From NCBI RefSeq assembly GCF_001417735.1, contig NZ_BBUZ01000036.1, forward strand, positions 62,001-126,000: a DNA stretch of 64,000 nt. The letters run 5' to 3'. Under the pieces are notes generated by a model. That model was not told the origin of the DNA. It worked only from the letters and a program-made list of their open reading frames with translations, and searched no databases. Of the stretch, positions 16,665-26,467 are shown one piece after another. The stretch's first letter is position 1. The number at the start of each line of letters is the position of its first letter. The position numbers and the translations under genes were made by a program. This stretch comes from Streptomyces sp. NBRC 110028 (GTDB lineage: Bacteria > Actinomycetota > Actinomycetes > Streptomycetales > Streptomycetaceae).

Positions 16665-17491
16665 CCGACGTTTCCCTGGGGATGCCGCAGCTGCCGGCTC
16701 CCGACTACCCGGCCGAGGTGCGGTCCCGGCTCGAGGCGGACGCCGCGGAGGTGATCGCCCGCTACCCGGACAGCCGCAGCGCCCTGCTGCCGCTGCTGCA
16801 CCTGGTGCAGTCCGAGGAGGGCCATGTCACCCGCACCGGCATGCGGTTCTGCGCCGAGATGCTGGACCTGACCACCGCCGAGGTCACCGCGGTCGCCACC
16901 TTCTACACCATGTACCGCCGCAAGGCCTCGGGCGACTACCAGGTCGGGGTGTGCACCAACACCCTGTGCGCGGTGATGGGCGGGGACGCGATCTTCGAGG
17001 AGCTGCAGCGCCATCTGGAGCTGGGCAACGGGGAGACCACCGAGGACGGCAAGGTCACCCTGGAGCACATCGAGTGCAACGCGGCCTGCGACTTCGCCCC
17101 CGTGGTGATGGTCAACTGGGAGTTCTTCGACAACCAGACCGTCGACTCCGCCAAGCGGCTGGTCGACGACCTCCGGGCGGGCCGCACCGTCACCCCGACC
17201 CGGGGCGCGCCGCTGTGCACGTTCAAGGAGACCGCGCGCATCCTCGCCGGTTTCCCCGACCCGCGCCCCGGAGCCGTCGAGGCCGGTGGCTCCGCCGGTC
17301 CCGCCTCGCTCACCGGGCTGCGGCTGGCCAAGGGCGAGGAGGCGCCCGGCCGGGTCGTCTCGCCGCGGCACGGGGGAGCCCCGCAGGACGAGACGCCGCC
17401 GGCGCATCCCAGTTCGCACGACGCGCCGCAGCGGACCTCGGCCTCCGATCCGCACCACCCGTCAGGTCCGGTCGCCGAGGAGGGGGAGTGA
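16661..17491 (+). CDS. nuoE: NADH-quinone oxidoreductase subunit E
   Basis: 276 residues. Thioredoxin-like [2Fe-2S] subunit (N1a) of the NADH-input module; cluster cysteines in VCTNTLC and ECNAACDFAPV. The last about 60 residues are a Pro/His/Ser-rich low-complexity tail, making it clearly longer than the E. coli protein. GTG start at 16661 overlaps the nuoD stop by four bases and gives the sequence beginning with TDVSLGMPQLPAPDYP. Confidence 0.95.
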   Translation: MTDVSLGMPQLPAPDYPAEVRSRLEADAAEVIARYPDSRSALLPLLHLVQSEEGHVTRTGMRFCAEMLDLTTAEVTAVATFYTMYRRKASGDYQVGVCTNTLCAVMGGDAIFEELQRHLELGNGETTEDGKVTLEHIECNAACDFAPVVMVNWEFFDNQTVDSAKRLVDDLRAGRTVTPTRGAPLCTFKETARILAGFPDPRPGAVEAGGSAGPASLTGLRLAKGEEAPGRVVSPRHGGAPQDETPPAHPSSHDAPQRTSASDPHHPSGPVAEEGE

Positions 17492-18870
17492 TGACCGTGA
17501 CGACCGAGCGATCCGAGCACAGCCCCGAGAAGCTGCTGGCTCCCGTGCTCTCCGCGCACTGGGACGAGGCGAAGTCCTGGACGCTGCGCGCCTATCTGCG
17601 GCACGAGGGCTACCAGGGGAGCGCCAAGGCGCTCGCCATGGACCCCGATGCCGTGATCGCGCTGGTGAAGGACGCCGGACTGCGCGGCCGCGGCGGCGCG
17701 GGCTTCCCCACCGGAATGAAGTGGCAGTTCATTCCGCAGGGCGACGGCAAGCCGCACTACCTCGTCGTCAACGCCGACGAGTCGGAACCCGGCACCTGCA
17801 AGGACATCCCCCTTCTCTACGCCAATCCGCACGCCCTGATCGAGGGCATGGTCATCGCCTGCCACGCCATCCGCTCCGAACACGCCTTCATCTATCTGCG
17901 CGGCGAGACAGTGCCGGTGCTGCGGCGGCTGCACGAGGCCGTGCGCGAGGCATACGAGGCGGGTTACCTGGGCACCGCCGAACGGCGCCGGCAGAAGCTC
18001 GGGGTGGACGGGCTGCCCGGCCTCGACATCACGGTGCACGCGGGCGCGGGCGCGTACATCTGCGGTGAGGAGACCGCGCTGCTGGACTCGCTGGAGGGAC
18101 GCCGCGGCCAGCCCCGGCTGCGGCCTCCCTTCCCCGCGGTGGCCGGTCTGTACGCGTGCCCCACTGTCGTCAACAACGTCGAATCCATCGCCTCGGTTCC
18201 CTCGATCCTGAACAAGGGCAAGGAATGGTTCCGTTCGATGGGCAGCGAGAAGTCCCCGGGCTTCACGCTCTACTCGCTGTCGGGCCATGTGGCCAACCCC
18301 GGCCAGTTCGAGGGCCCGCTCGGCATCACCCTGCGCCAGCTGCTCGACATGAGCGGCGGCATGCGCCCCGGCCACCGGCTGAAGTTCTGGACGCCCGGCG
18401 GCTCGTCCACCCCGCTGCTCACCGACGAGCACCTCGACGTGCCCCTGGACTACGAGGGCGTGGGCGCTGCCGGGTCGATGCTGGGCACCAAGGCGCTCCA
18501 GTGCTTCGACGAGACCACCTGCGTGGTGCGGGCGGTGACCCGCTGGACCGAGTTCTACGCGCATGAATCCTGCGGCAAGTGCACACCCTGCCGCGAGGGC
18601 ACGTACTGGCTGGTGCAGCTGTTGCGCGACCTGGAGGCCGGCAAGGGCCGCATGGCCGACCTCGACAAGCTGGCCGACATCGCCGACAACATCAACGGCA
18701 AGTCGTTCTGCGCGCTGGGCGACGGTGCCGCCAGCCCCATCTTCTCCTCGCTGAAGTACTTCCGGGAGGAGTACGAGCAGCACATCACCGGCGGAGGCTG
18801 TCCCTTCGACCCGGCCAAGTCCACCGTCTGGGCCGACGAGCCGCGCACCACTGTGGGGGTGACCGCATGA
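17491..18870 (+). CDS. nuoF: NADH-quinone oxidoreductase subunit F (NADH and FMN binding)
   Basis: 459 residues. 51-kDa subunit where NADH reduces FMN. GLRGRGGAGFPTGMKW is the NADH/FMN motif, NADESEPGTCKD lies in the flavin site, and ESCGKCTPCREG provides cysteines for [4Fe-4S] cluster N3. The ATG shares one base with the nuoE stop. Confidence 0.97.
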   Translation: MTVTTERSEHSPEKLLAPVLSAHWDEAKSWTLRAYLRHEGYQGSAKALAMDPDAVIALVKDAGLRGRGGAGFPTGMKWQFIPQGDGKPHYLVVNADESEPGTCKDIPLLYANPHALIEGMVIACHAIRSEHAFIYLRGETVPVLRRLHEAVREAYEAGYLGTAERRRQKLGVDGLPGLDITVHAGAGAYICGEETALLDSLEGRRGQPRLRPPFPAVAGLYACPTVVNNVESIASVPSILNKGKEWFRSMGSEKSPGFTLYSLSGHVANPGQFEGPLGITLRQLLDMSGGMRPGHRLKFWTPGGSSTPLLTDEHLDVPLDYEGVGAAGSMLGTKALQCFDETTCVVRAVTRWTEFYAHESCGKCTPCREGTYWLVQLLRDLEAGKGRMADLDKLADIADNINGKSFCALGDGAASPIFSSLKYFREEYEQHITGGGCPFDPAKSTVWADEPRTTVGVTA

Positions 18871-21362
18871 CCGTGACCACCAACGCACCCTCGGGAGGCG
18901 GGGAGGCGGCGGTGCCGCGAGAGGATCTGGTCTCCGTCACCATCGACGGGATCGAGATCTCCGTCCCGAAGGGGACGCTGGTCATCCGTGCCGCCGAACT
19001 CCTCGGCATCGAGATCCCGCGCTTCTGCGACCATCCGCTGCTCGACCCCGCGGGCGCCTGCCGCCAGTGCATCGTCGAGGTGGAGGGCCAGCGCAAGCCG
19101 ATGGCCTCGTGCACCATCACCTGCACCGACGGCATGGTCGTCAAGACCCAGCTCACCTCGCCGGTCGCCGAGAAGGCGCAGCGCGGGGTGATGGAGCTGC
19201 TGCTGATCAACCATCCGCTGGACTGCCCGGTCTGCGACAAGGGCGGTGAATGCCCGCTGCAGAACCAGGCGATGAGCGCCGGACAGGCCGACAGCCGTTT
19301 CGAGGGCCAGAAGCGCACGTTCGCCAAGCCGGTCCCGATCTCGGCCCAGGTGCTGCTGGACCGCGAGCGCTGTGTGCTGTGCGCGCGCTGCACCCGCTTC
19401 TCCAACCAGATCGCGGGCGACCCGATGATCGAGCTGCTGGAGCGTGGCGCGCTGCAGCAGGTCGGCACCGGCGAGGGCGAGCCGTTCGCATCGTATTTCT
19501 CCGGCAACACCATCCAGATCTGCCCGGTGGGCGCGCTCACCTCGGCCGCCTACCGCTTCCGCTCCCGCCCCTTCGACCTGGTGTCCTCGCCCAGCGTGTG
19601 CGAGCACTGCGCGGGCGGCTGCGCGACCCGCACCGACCACCGGCGCGGCAAGGTCATGCGGCGGCTGGCCCAGGACGACCCCGAGGTCAACGAGGAGTGG
19701 ATCTGCGACAAGGGCCGCTTCGGCTTCCGCTACGCGCAACTCCCGGACCGGCTCACCACCCCGCTGGTGCGGAACCGCGAGTCGGGGAAGCTGGAGCCCG
19801 CGAGCTGGCCGGAGGCCCTGGCGGCGGCGGCCGAGGGGCTGGCCGCGGCGCGCGGCCGCACCGGGGTGCTGACCGGCGGCCGGCTGACGGTGGAGGACGC
19901 GTACGCGTACACCAAGTTCGCGCGGACCGTCCTGGAGACCAACGACATCGACTTCCGGGCCCGGGCGCACAGCGACGAGGAGGCCGACTTCCTGGCCGCC
20001 CACATCGCGGGACGCGGCCGTGACCTGGACGGCGGCGGACTGACGTACGCCGCGCTGGAGAAGGCGCCCGCGGTGCTGCTGGCCGGGTTCGAGGCCGAGG
20101 AGGAGGCGCCCGGGGTCTTCCTGCGGCTGCGCAAGGCGTACCGCAAGCACGGCCAGCGCACCTTCTCGCTCGCCACCCACGCCACCCGGGGCCTGGACAA
20201 GGCGGGCGGCACCCTGCTGCCCGCCGCGCCCGGCACCGAGACCGAGTGGCTGGACGCGATCGCGGGCCGTACGGGCCTGGACGAGGACGGTGAACGGGCC
20301 GCCGACGCGCTGCGGGAGGAGGGCGCGGTCATCGTCGTCGGCGAGCGGCTGGCGTCGGTGGCGGGCGCACTGACCGCCGCCGTACGGGCCGCGGCCGCCA
20401 CCGGTGCCACGCTGGCGTGGATCCCGCGCCGGGCGGGCGAGCGGGGCGCGATCGAGGCGGGCGCGCTGCCCGGGCTGCTGCCCGGCGGCCGCCCGGCGCA
20501 CGATCCGCGGGCCCGCGAGGAGACCGCAGCGGTGTGGGGGATCTCCGATCTGCCGCACCAGGTGGGCCGCGACACCGGGCAGATCGTGGAGGCCGCGGCG
20601 AGCGGCGGGCTCGGCGCGCTGCTGGTCGGCGGGGTCGAGCCGGCGGATCTGCCCGATCCGGAGCGGGCCCTGACGGCCCTGGACGCGGTCGGGTTCGTGG
20701 TCAGCCTGGAGCAGCGGCCCTCGGAGGTCACCGAGCGGGCGGACGTGGTGCTCCCGGTCGCGGCGGCCGTCGAGAAGTCCGGCACGTTCCTCAACTGGGA
20801 AGGCCGGGCCAGGCCGTTCGAGGCCGCGCTCAAGCCGGACCAGATGACCCGCCGTCACACCCTCCCGGACGCCCGGGTGCTGCACATGCTGGCCGACGCG
20901 CTCGATACGGACCTGGGCCTGCCGGACGTGGCGGCCGCCCGCGCCGAGCTGACCCGGCTCGGCACCTGGCAGGGGCTGCGCGCCACCGCCCCGCTGGAGA
21001 CCGGGGGCCCGCTGCCCCGGCCCGCCGAGGGCGAGGCGGTGCTCGCAGGACACCGGCTGCTGCTCGACCAGGGGCGGCTCCAGGAGGGCGATCCGGCGCT
21101 GGCGGCGACCCGGCACGCCGCGGTGGCCCGGCTCTCGGCGGCGACCGCCGAGGAGGCGGGGGTGCGTGACGGCCAGCCGCTGCGGGTCACCGGCCCGGCC
21201 GGTTCCGTCCAGCTGCCCCTGTGCGTGACGCCGATGCCCGACCGGGTCGTCTGGCTGCCGCTGAACTCCACCGGCGGCGGCGTGCGGCGCGATCTGGGCG
21301 CCGGCCCCGGTGACGTCGTCACGATCACCGCTCCTGTGACCGAGCCGGAGGTGACCTCATGA
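18867..21362 (+). CDS. nuoG: NADH-quinone oxidoreductase subunit G
   Basis: 831 residues. 75-kDa subunit carrying several Fe-S clusters. N-terminal [2Fe-2S] cysteines lie in FCDHPLLDPAGACRQC; N5/N4-type ligands lie in DCPVCDKGGECPLQ and CVLCARC. A third set, CEHCAGGC plus the Cys in WICDKGRFG, matches the extra N7 cluster known from some bacterial enzymes. A molybdopterin-oxidoreductase-like domain follows with no evident cofactor role. ATG at 18867 overlaps the nuoF stop. Confidence 0.95.
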   Translation: MTVTTNAPSGGGEAAVPREDLVSVTIDGIEISVPKGTLVIRAAELLGIEIPRFCDHPLLDPAGACRQCIVEVEGQRKPMASCTITCTDGMVVKTQLTSPVAEKAQRGVMELLLINHPLDCPVCDKGGECPLQNQAMSAGQADSRFEGQKRTFAKPVPISAQVLLDRERCVLCARCTRFSNQIAGDPMIELLERGALQQVGTGEGEPFASYFSGNTIQICPVGALTSAAYRFRSRPFDLVSSPSVCEHCAGGCATRTDHRRGKVMRRLAQDDPEVNEEWICDKGRFGFRYAQLPDRLTTPLVRNRESGKLEPASWPEALAAAAEGLAAARGRTGVLTGGRLTVEDAYAYTKFARTVLETNDIDFRARAHSDEEADFLAAHIAGRGRDLDGGGLTYAALEKAPAVLLAGFEAEEEAPGVFLRLRKAYRKHGQRTFSLATHATRGLDKAGGTLLPAAPGTETEWLDAIAGRTGLDEDGERAADALREEGAVIVVGERLASVAGALTAAVRAAAATGATLAWIPRRAGERGAIEAGALPGLLPGGRPAHDPRAREETAAVWGISDLPHQVGRDTGQIVEAAASGGLGALLVGGVEPADLPDPERALTALDAVGFVVSLEQRPSEVTERADVVLPVAAAVEKSGTFLNWEGRARPFEAALKPDQMTRRHTLPDARVLHMLADALDTDLGLPDVAAARAELTRLGTWQGLRATAPLETGGPLPRPAEGEAVLAGHRLLLDQGRLQEGDPALAATRHAAVARLSAATAEEAGVRDGQPLRVTGPAGSVQLPLCVTPMPDRVVWLPLNSTGGGVRRDLGAGPGDVVTITAPVTEPEVTS

Positions 21363-22723
21363 GCTATCTCGCCGCGGAGGACCTGTCGATGTTCGGCCAC
21401 GACCCGTGGTGGCTGATCCTGATCAAGGTCGTGTTCTGCTTCGCGTTCCTGATGCTGACGGTGCTGATCTCCATCGTCATGGAGCGCAAGGTGATGGGCT
21501 GGATGCAGCTGCGCATCGGCCCGAACCGGCACGGGCCCTGGGGCATGCTGCAGTCCCTCGCGGACGGCGTGAAGCTGATGCTCAAGGAGGACGTGGTCGT
21601 CAAGGGCGCCGACAAGGTGGTCTACGTCCTGGCGCCGATCGTCGCGGCCATCCCCGCCTTCATGGCGGTCGCGGTGATCCCGTTCGGCCCGGCCGGCGGG
21701 GAGGTGTCGGTGTTCGGGCACCGCACCGCCATGCAGCTGACCGACCTGCCGATCGCCGTCCTCTACATCCTCGCCACCGCCTCGGTCGGCATCTACGGCA
21801 TCGTGCTGGCGGGCTGGTCGTCCGGGTCGACGTATCCGCTCCTCGGCGGCCTGCGCTCCTGCGCCCAGATGATCAGCTACGAGATCGCGATGGGCCTGTC
21901 CTTCGCGGCGGTGTTCCTCTACTCCGGATCGATGTCGACCTCGCAGATCGTCGCCTCCCAGCAGGACCGCTGGTACGTGGTGCTGCTGCCGGTCTCGTTC
22001 CTCATCTACATCGTGGCGATGGTCGGGGAGACCAACCGGGCGCCGTTCGACATGCCGGAGTCCGAGGGCGACCTGGTGGGCGGGTTCAACACCGAGTACT
22101 CGTCGATCAAGTTCGCGCTGTTCATGCTCGCCGAGTACATCAACATGGTCACCGTCTCGATGGTCGCCGTGACCCTCTTCCTCGGCGGCTGGCGGGCGCC
22201 CTGGCCGATCAGCACCTTCTGGGAGGGCGCCAACCACGGCTGGTGGCCGCTGCTGTGGTTCCTCGGCAAGGTCGTCTCGTCGCTGTTCGTCTTCATCTGG
22301 ATCCGCGCCTCGGTCCCCCGGGTGCGCTACGACCAGTTCATGAAGCTGGGCTGGAAGGTCCTCATCCCGATCTCGATGGTCTGGCTGATGCTGGTCGCCA
22401 CCGTGCGGGCGCTGCGCAACGAGAACTACGACAACCAGTCGATCGTGCTGTACGTCGGCGGCGCGGTGATCGCGCTGCTGCTGCTGTCCTTCGTCGTCGA
22501 CGTCTTCCGCGACCGCGGGGCGGCGGCGAAGGGCGAGGCCGAACCGGCGGAGGAGGGCCCCGAGCCCGCCTTCGACCCGATGGCGGGCGGATTCCCGGTG
22601 CCGCCGCTGCCCGGCCAGTCCCTGCCGCCCGTACCGCGACGGCGCTCCCGACAGGACCGGGAGCTGATTGTCAGTGGTGGCCCCGACACTGTCAGTGACG
22701 GAAAGGAGGCCGATGGTGTCTGA
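21359..22723 (+). CDS. nuoH: NADH-quinone oxidoreductase subunit H
   Basis: 454 residues, about eight to nine membrane helices. Membrane-arm subunit forming the floor of the quinone chamber; conserved ERKVMGWMQLRIGPNRHGP and ETNRAPFDMPESEGDLVGGFNTEY loops are intact. A Pro/Ala-rich cytoplasmic tail of about 70 residues extends beyond the usual length. The end overlaps the start of nuoI by 11 bases. Confidence 0.96.
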   Translation: MSYLAAEDLSMFGHDPWWLILIKVVFCFAFLMLTVLISIVMERKVMGWMQLRIGPNRHGPWGMLQSLADGVKLMLKEDVVVKGADKVVYVLAPIVAAIPAFMAVAVIPFGPAGGEVSVFGHRTAMQLTDLPIAVLYILATASVGIYGIVLAGWSSGSTYPLLGGLRSCAQMISYEIAMGLSFAAVFLYSGSMSTSQIVASQQDRWYVVLLPVSFLIYIVAMVGETNRAPFDMPESEGDLVGGFNTEYSSIKFALFMLAEYINMVTVSMVAVTLFLGGWRAPWPISTFWEGANHGWWPLLWFLGKVVSSLFVFIWIRASVPRVRYDQFMKLGWKVLIPISMVWLMLVATVRALRNENYDNQSIVLYVGGAVIALLLLSFVVDVFRDRGAAAKGEAEPAEEGPEPAFDPMAGGFPVPPLPGQSLPPVPRRRSRQDRELIVSGGPDTVSDGKEADGV

Positions 22724-23333
22724 CTTCCAGAACCCGGTGGCCGGCTTCGGCGTGACCTTCAAGGCCATGTTCAAGAAGCGGCTGACCGAGCAGTACCCCG
22801 AGGAGAAGAAGCCCACCGCGCCCCGCTTCCACGGACGTCACCAGCTCAACCGGCATCCGGACGGGCTGGAGAAGTGCATCGGATGCGAGCTGTGCGCCTG
22901 GGCCTGCCCGGCGGACGCGATCTATGTGGAGGGCGCGGACAACACCGACGAGGAGCGCTACTCCCCGGGCGAGCGCTACGGCCGCGTCTACCAGATCAAC
23001 TATCTCCGCTGCATCCTGTGCGGCCTGTGCGTCGAGGCGTGCCCCACCCGGGCGCTGACCATGACCAATGAGTACGAGCTGGCCGACCGCACCCGCGAAT
23101 CGCTCATCTACACCAAGGAGGAGCTGCTCGCGGGGCTGACCGAAGGCATGGTCGACAGCCCGCACGCCATCTATCCCGGGATGGACGAGCAGGACTACTA
23201 CCGCGGGCTGGTGACCGAGGCCGCGCCCGGCACCACCCGTCAGACCGCGGTCAGCAAGGGCGAGACCCTGTCCGACCAGGCCGCGGGGAACGAGGAGACG
23301 CAGGCGGAGAACGAGCAGGGGGTGGAGGCATGA
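22713..23333 (+). CDS. nuoI: NADH-quinone oxidoreductase subunit I
   Basis: 206 residues. Ferredoxin-like subunit with two [4Fe-4S] clusters (N6a, N6b): CIGCELCAWACPADAI and CILCGLCVEACPTRAL. The ATG at 22713 has AAAGGAGG upstream; a GTG three bases later is an alternative. The frame is open upstream inside nuoH, which explains longer possible calls. Confidence 0.96.
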   Translation: MVSDFQNPVAGFGVTFKAMFKKRLTEQYPEEKKPTAPRFHGRHQLNRHPDGLEKCIGCELCAWACPADAIYVEGADNTDEERYSPGERYGRVYQINYLRCILCGLCVEACPTRALTMTNEYELADRTRESLIYTKEELLAGLTEGMVDSPHAIYPGMDEQDYYRGLVTEAAPGTTRQTAVSKGETLSDQAAGNEETQAENEQGVEA

Positions 23334-24211
23334 GCGGCGCACTGGCCGCGGCGGCCTCCACCACCTCCACCGGGGAGGCCGTCCAGTTCTGGGTGCTCGG
23401 CACGGTCGCCGTGATCGGCGCGCTGTGCACGATCCTGATGCGCAAGGCCGTGCACAGCGCCCTGAGCCTGGCCGGCACCATGATCGTCCTGGCGATCTTC
23501 TACCTCGCCAACGGGGCGTATTTCCTGGGCGTCGTCCAGATCGTCGTCTACACCGGCGCGATCATGATGCTCTTCCTCTTCGTCGTGATGCTGGTCGGCG
23601 TCACCGCGGCGGATTCGCTGAAGGAGACCCTGAAGGGGCAGCGCTGGCTCGCCGCCCTGTGCGGGCTGGGCTTCGGCATCCTGCTGTGCGCCGGCATCGG
23701 GAATGCCTCGCTGAAGACGTTCGACGGGCTGGCGCAGGCCAACTCCGGCGGCAATGTGGAGGGTCTGGCGGCCCTGGTCTTCACCAAGTACGTCTTCGCC
23801 TTCGAGATCACCGGCGCGCTGCTGATCACCGCGGCGGTCGGCGCGATGGTGCTGACCCACCGCGAGCGCACCGAGCGGGCGCGCACCCAGCGCGAGCAGT
23901 CCGAGGCGCGGGTGCGCACCGGCAAGCACGTCCCGCCGCTGCCCGCCCCCGGTGTCTACGCCCGGCACAACGCGGTGGACATCCCCGGCCTGCTGCCCGA
24001 CGGCACGACCTCCGAGCTGACGGTCAACGCGACGCTGCGCGCCCGCGGCCAGGTCCGGGATGTCTCCGGTGAGGCGCTGGCGGAGCTGGCGGCGCTGGAG
24101 CGGCGCTCGGAGCGCTGGCTGGGGCGGCGCAGTCCCGAGGGGGCCGAGCGCACGGCCGAGGACGCCCGCGCCTCCGAGGACGCCGAGCACCACAAGGGAG
24201 TCGCCAAGTGA
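23330..24211 (+). CDS. nuoJ: NADH-quinone oxidoreductase subunit J
   Basis: 293 residues. Membrane subunit with five helices in about the first 180 residues, including the conserved YFLGVVQIVVYTGAIMMLFL helix. A hydrophilic C-terminal tail of roughly 100 residues, rich in Arg, Ala and Glu, is longer than in E. coli. ATG overlaps the nuoI stop; the end overlaps nuoK by four bases. Confidence 0.95.
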   Translation: MSGALAAAASTTSTGEAVQFWVLGTVAVIGALCTILMRKAVHSALSLAGTMIVLAIFYLANGAYFLGVVQIVVYTGAIMMLFLFVVMLVGVTAADSLKETLKGQRWLAALCGLGFGILLCAGIGNASLKTFDGLAQANSGGNVEGLAALVFTKYVFAFEITGALLITAAVGAMVLTHRERTERARTQREQSEARVRTGKHVPPLPAPGVYARHNAVDIPGLLPDGTTSELTVNATLRARGQVRDVSGEALAELAALERRSERWLGRRSPEGAERTAEDARASEDAEHHKGVAK

Positions 24212-24507
24212 ATCCGGTCAACTACCTCTACCTGGCCGCCCTGTTGTTCACCATCGGTGCGGCCGGGGTCGTGATCCGGCGGAATGCGATCGTCCTCTTC
24301 ATGTGCGTCGAGCTGATGCTGAACGCGTGCAACCTCGCGTTCGTCACCTTCTCCCGGCTGCACGGCAACCTCGACGGCCAGATCATCGCGTTCTTCACGA
24401 TGGTCGTCGCGGCGGCGGAGGTCGTGGTCGGCCTCGCGATCATCGTGACCGTCTTCCGCTCCCGCCACTCGGCCTCGGTCGACGACGCCAGCCTGATGAA
24501 GCTCTAG
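24208..24507 (+). CDS. nuoK: NADH-quinone oxidoreductase subunit K
   Basis: 99 residues, three helices, standard size for this MrpC-like antiporter-type subunit. The two membrane glutamates needed for proton pumping are present in CVELMLNACNL and AAAEVVVGLAI. GTG start overlaps the nuoJ stop. Confidence 0.97.
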   Translation: MNPVNYLYLAALLFTIGAAGVVIRRNAIVLFMCVELMLNACNLAFVTFSRLHGNLDGQIIAFFTMVVAAAEVVVGLAIIVTVFRSRHSASVDDASLMKL

Positions 24508-24523
24508 AAGGGGTCGCGTTCAA

Positions 24524-26464
24524 GTGGAGAACCTCATCGGATTGCTCGTCGCGGCCCCGCTGCTCGGCGCTGCCCTGCTGCTGTGCGGGGGCCGGCGGCT
24601 GGACCGCACGGGCCACTATCTGGGCACGGTGCTCGCGGGCGCCTCCTTCGTGATCGGCGCCGTGCTCTTCGCCGACATGCTCGGCCGTGGCGAGCACGAC
24701 CGCGCCCTGCACAGCCAGGTCTTCAGCTGGATTCCGGTGGGCGGCTTCCGCGCGGACGTCGCCTTCCAGCTCGACCAGCTGTCGATGACCTTCGTCCTGC
24801 TGATCTCTGGTGTGGGCACGCTGATCCACATCTACTCGATCGGCTACATGGCGCACGACGAGCGGCGCCGCCGCTTCTTCGGCTATCTCAATCTCTTCCT
24901 CGCGGCCATGCTGCTGCTCGTCCTCGCCGACAACTACCTGCTGCTGTACGTCGGCTGGGAGGGCGTCGGCCTCGCCTCGTACCTGCTCATCGGCTTCTGG
25001 CAGCACAAGCCGAGCGCGGCGACGGCGGCGAAGAAGGCGTTCATCGTCAACCGCGTCGGCGACATGGGCCTGTCCATCGCGATCATGCTGATGTTCACGA
25101 CCTTCGGATCCTTCGCCTTCGCCCCCGTGCTGGGAAGCGCGACCGACGCGAGCGAGGGCAAGCTCACGGCCATCGGGCTGATGCTGCTGCTCGCCGCGTG
25201 CGGCAAGTCGGCCCAGGTGCCGCTGCAGTCCTGGCTCGGCGACGCGATGGAGGGCCCGACCCCGGTCTCGGCCCTGATCCACGCGGCGACCATGGTGACC
25301 GCGGGCGTCTACCTGATCACCCGCTCCGGCGCGATCTTCAACGCCGCGCCCGACGCCCAGGCCGCGGTGGTCGCGGTCGGCGCGGTCACGCTGCTCTTCG
25401 GTGCGATCGTCGGTTGCGCGAAGGACGACATCAAGAAGGCCCTGGCCGGGTCCACCATGTCGCAGATCGGCTACATGATCCTGGCCGCCGGGCTCGGCCC
25501 GATCGGCTATGTCTTCGCGATCATGCACCTGGTCACCCACGGCTTCTTCAAGGCGGGCCTGTTCCTCGGCGCCGGGTCGGTCATGCACGCCATGAACGAC
25601 GAGGTCGACATGCGCAAGTACGGGGCCTTGAGAAAGTACATGCCGGTCACCTTCGTCACCTTCGGGCTCGGCTACCTCGCCATCATCGGCTTCCCGGGGC
25701 TCTCCGGCTTCTGGTCCAAGGACAAGATCATCGAGGCGGCCTTCGCCAAGGGCGGCACCGAGGGCTGGATCCTCGGCGGCGCGGCCCTGCTGGGCGCCGC
25801 CATCACCGCGTACTACATGACGCGCGTGATGCTGATGACGTTCTTCGGCGAGAAGCGCTGGGAGCCCGCGCCCGACCCGGACAAGGCGCCCAGCGTCGAA
25901 CCCGGTATCGACGTGCGCCCCGGCGAGCTGCCGCATCCGCACGAGTCGCCGAAGTCCATGACCATCCCCATGATCGTCCTGGCCTTCGGATCGGTCTTCG
26001 CCGGCGGTCTGTTCAGCCTGAACGACGCGTTCCTGAAGTGGCTGGAGCCGGTCACCGGCCACAGCCACGGCGACTCCCCGCTCAGCGCCGCCGCCGTCAC
26101 CGCCGGGACGATGGTCGTCCTGGCCATCGGCGTCGCCCTCGCCTGGGCGCAGTACGGGCGCCGGCCCGTGCCGCGCACCGCGCCGCGCGGCTCCCTCCTC
26201 ACCCGGGCCGCCCGTCGCGACCTGCTCCAGGACGACTTCAACCACGTCGCGCTCGTCCAGCCCGGCCGCTACCTCACCCGCGGTCTGGTCTACGTCGACC
26301 ACAAGCTGGTCGACGGGGTGGTCAACGGCACGGCGGCCGGGGTCGGCGGACTCTCCGGCCGATTGCGCAAGCTCCAGAACGGCTACGCCCGTACGTACGC
26401 GGTCTCGATGTTCGGCGGTGCGGCGCTTCTCATCGCCGCGACCCTGCTGATGAGGGCGGTCTGA
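24524..26464 (+). CDS. nuoL: NADH-quinone oxidoreductase subunit L
   Basis: 646 residues. Distal Mrp-type antiporter-like subunit with the long lateral helix at its C-terminus. DNYLLLYVGWEGVGLASYLLIG contains the key Glu of the pumping channel, and GKSAQVPLQSWLGDAMEGPT the conserved Lys/loop. GTG start 16 bp after nuoK behind GAAGGGG. Confidence 0.96.
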   Translation: MENLIGLLVAAPLLGAALLLCGGRRLDRTGHYLGTVLAGASFVIGAVLFADMLGRGEHDRALHSQVFSWIPVGGFRADVAFQLDQLSMTFVLLISGVGTLIHIYSIGYMAHDERRRRFFGYLNLFLAAMLLLVLADNYLLLYVGWEGVGLASYLLIGFWQHKPSAATAAKKAFIVNRVGDMGLSIAIMLMFTTFGSFAFAPVLGSATDASEGKLTAIGLMLLLAACGKSAQVPLQSWLGDAMEGPTPVSALIHAATMVTAGVYLITRSGAIFNAAPDAQAAVVAVGAVTLLFGAIVGCAKDDIKKALAGSTMSQIGYMILAAGLGPIGYVFAIMHLVTHGFFKAGLFLGAGSVMHAMNDEVDMRKYGALRKYMPVTFVTFGLGYLAIIGFPGLSGFWSKDKIIEAAFAKGGTEGWILGGAALLGAAITAYYMTRVMLMTFFGEKRWEPAPDPDKAPSVEPGIDVRPGELPHPHESPKSMTIPMIVLAFGSVFAGGLFSLNDAFLKWLEPVTGHSHGDSPLSAAAVTAGTMVVLAIGVALAWAQYGRRPVPRTAPRGSLLTRAARRDLLQDDFNHVALVQPGRYLTRGLVYVDHKLVDGVVNGTAAGVGGLSGRLRKLQNGYARTYAVSMFGGAALLIAATLLMRAV

Positions 26465-26467
26465 GTC

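Noticed and set aside
24440..26302. Long open frame antisense to nuoL
   Set aside because: Shadow of nuoL with His/Asp/Glu/Arg-rich nonsense sequence and no motifs.
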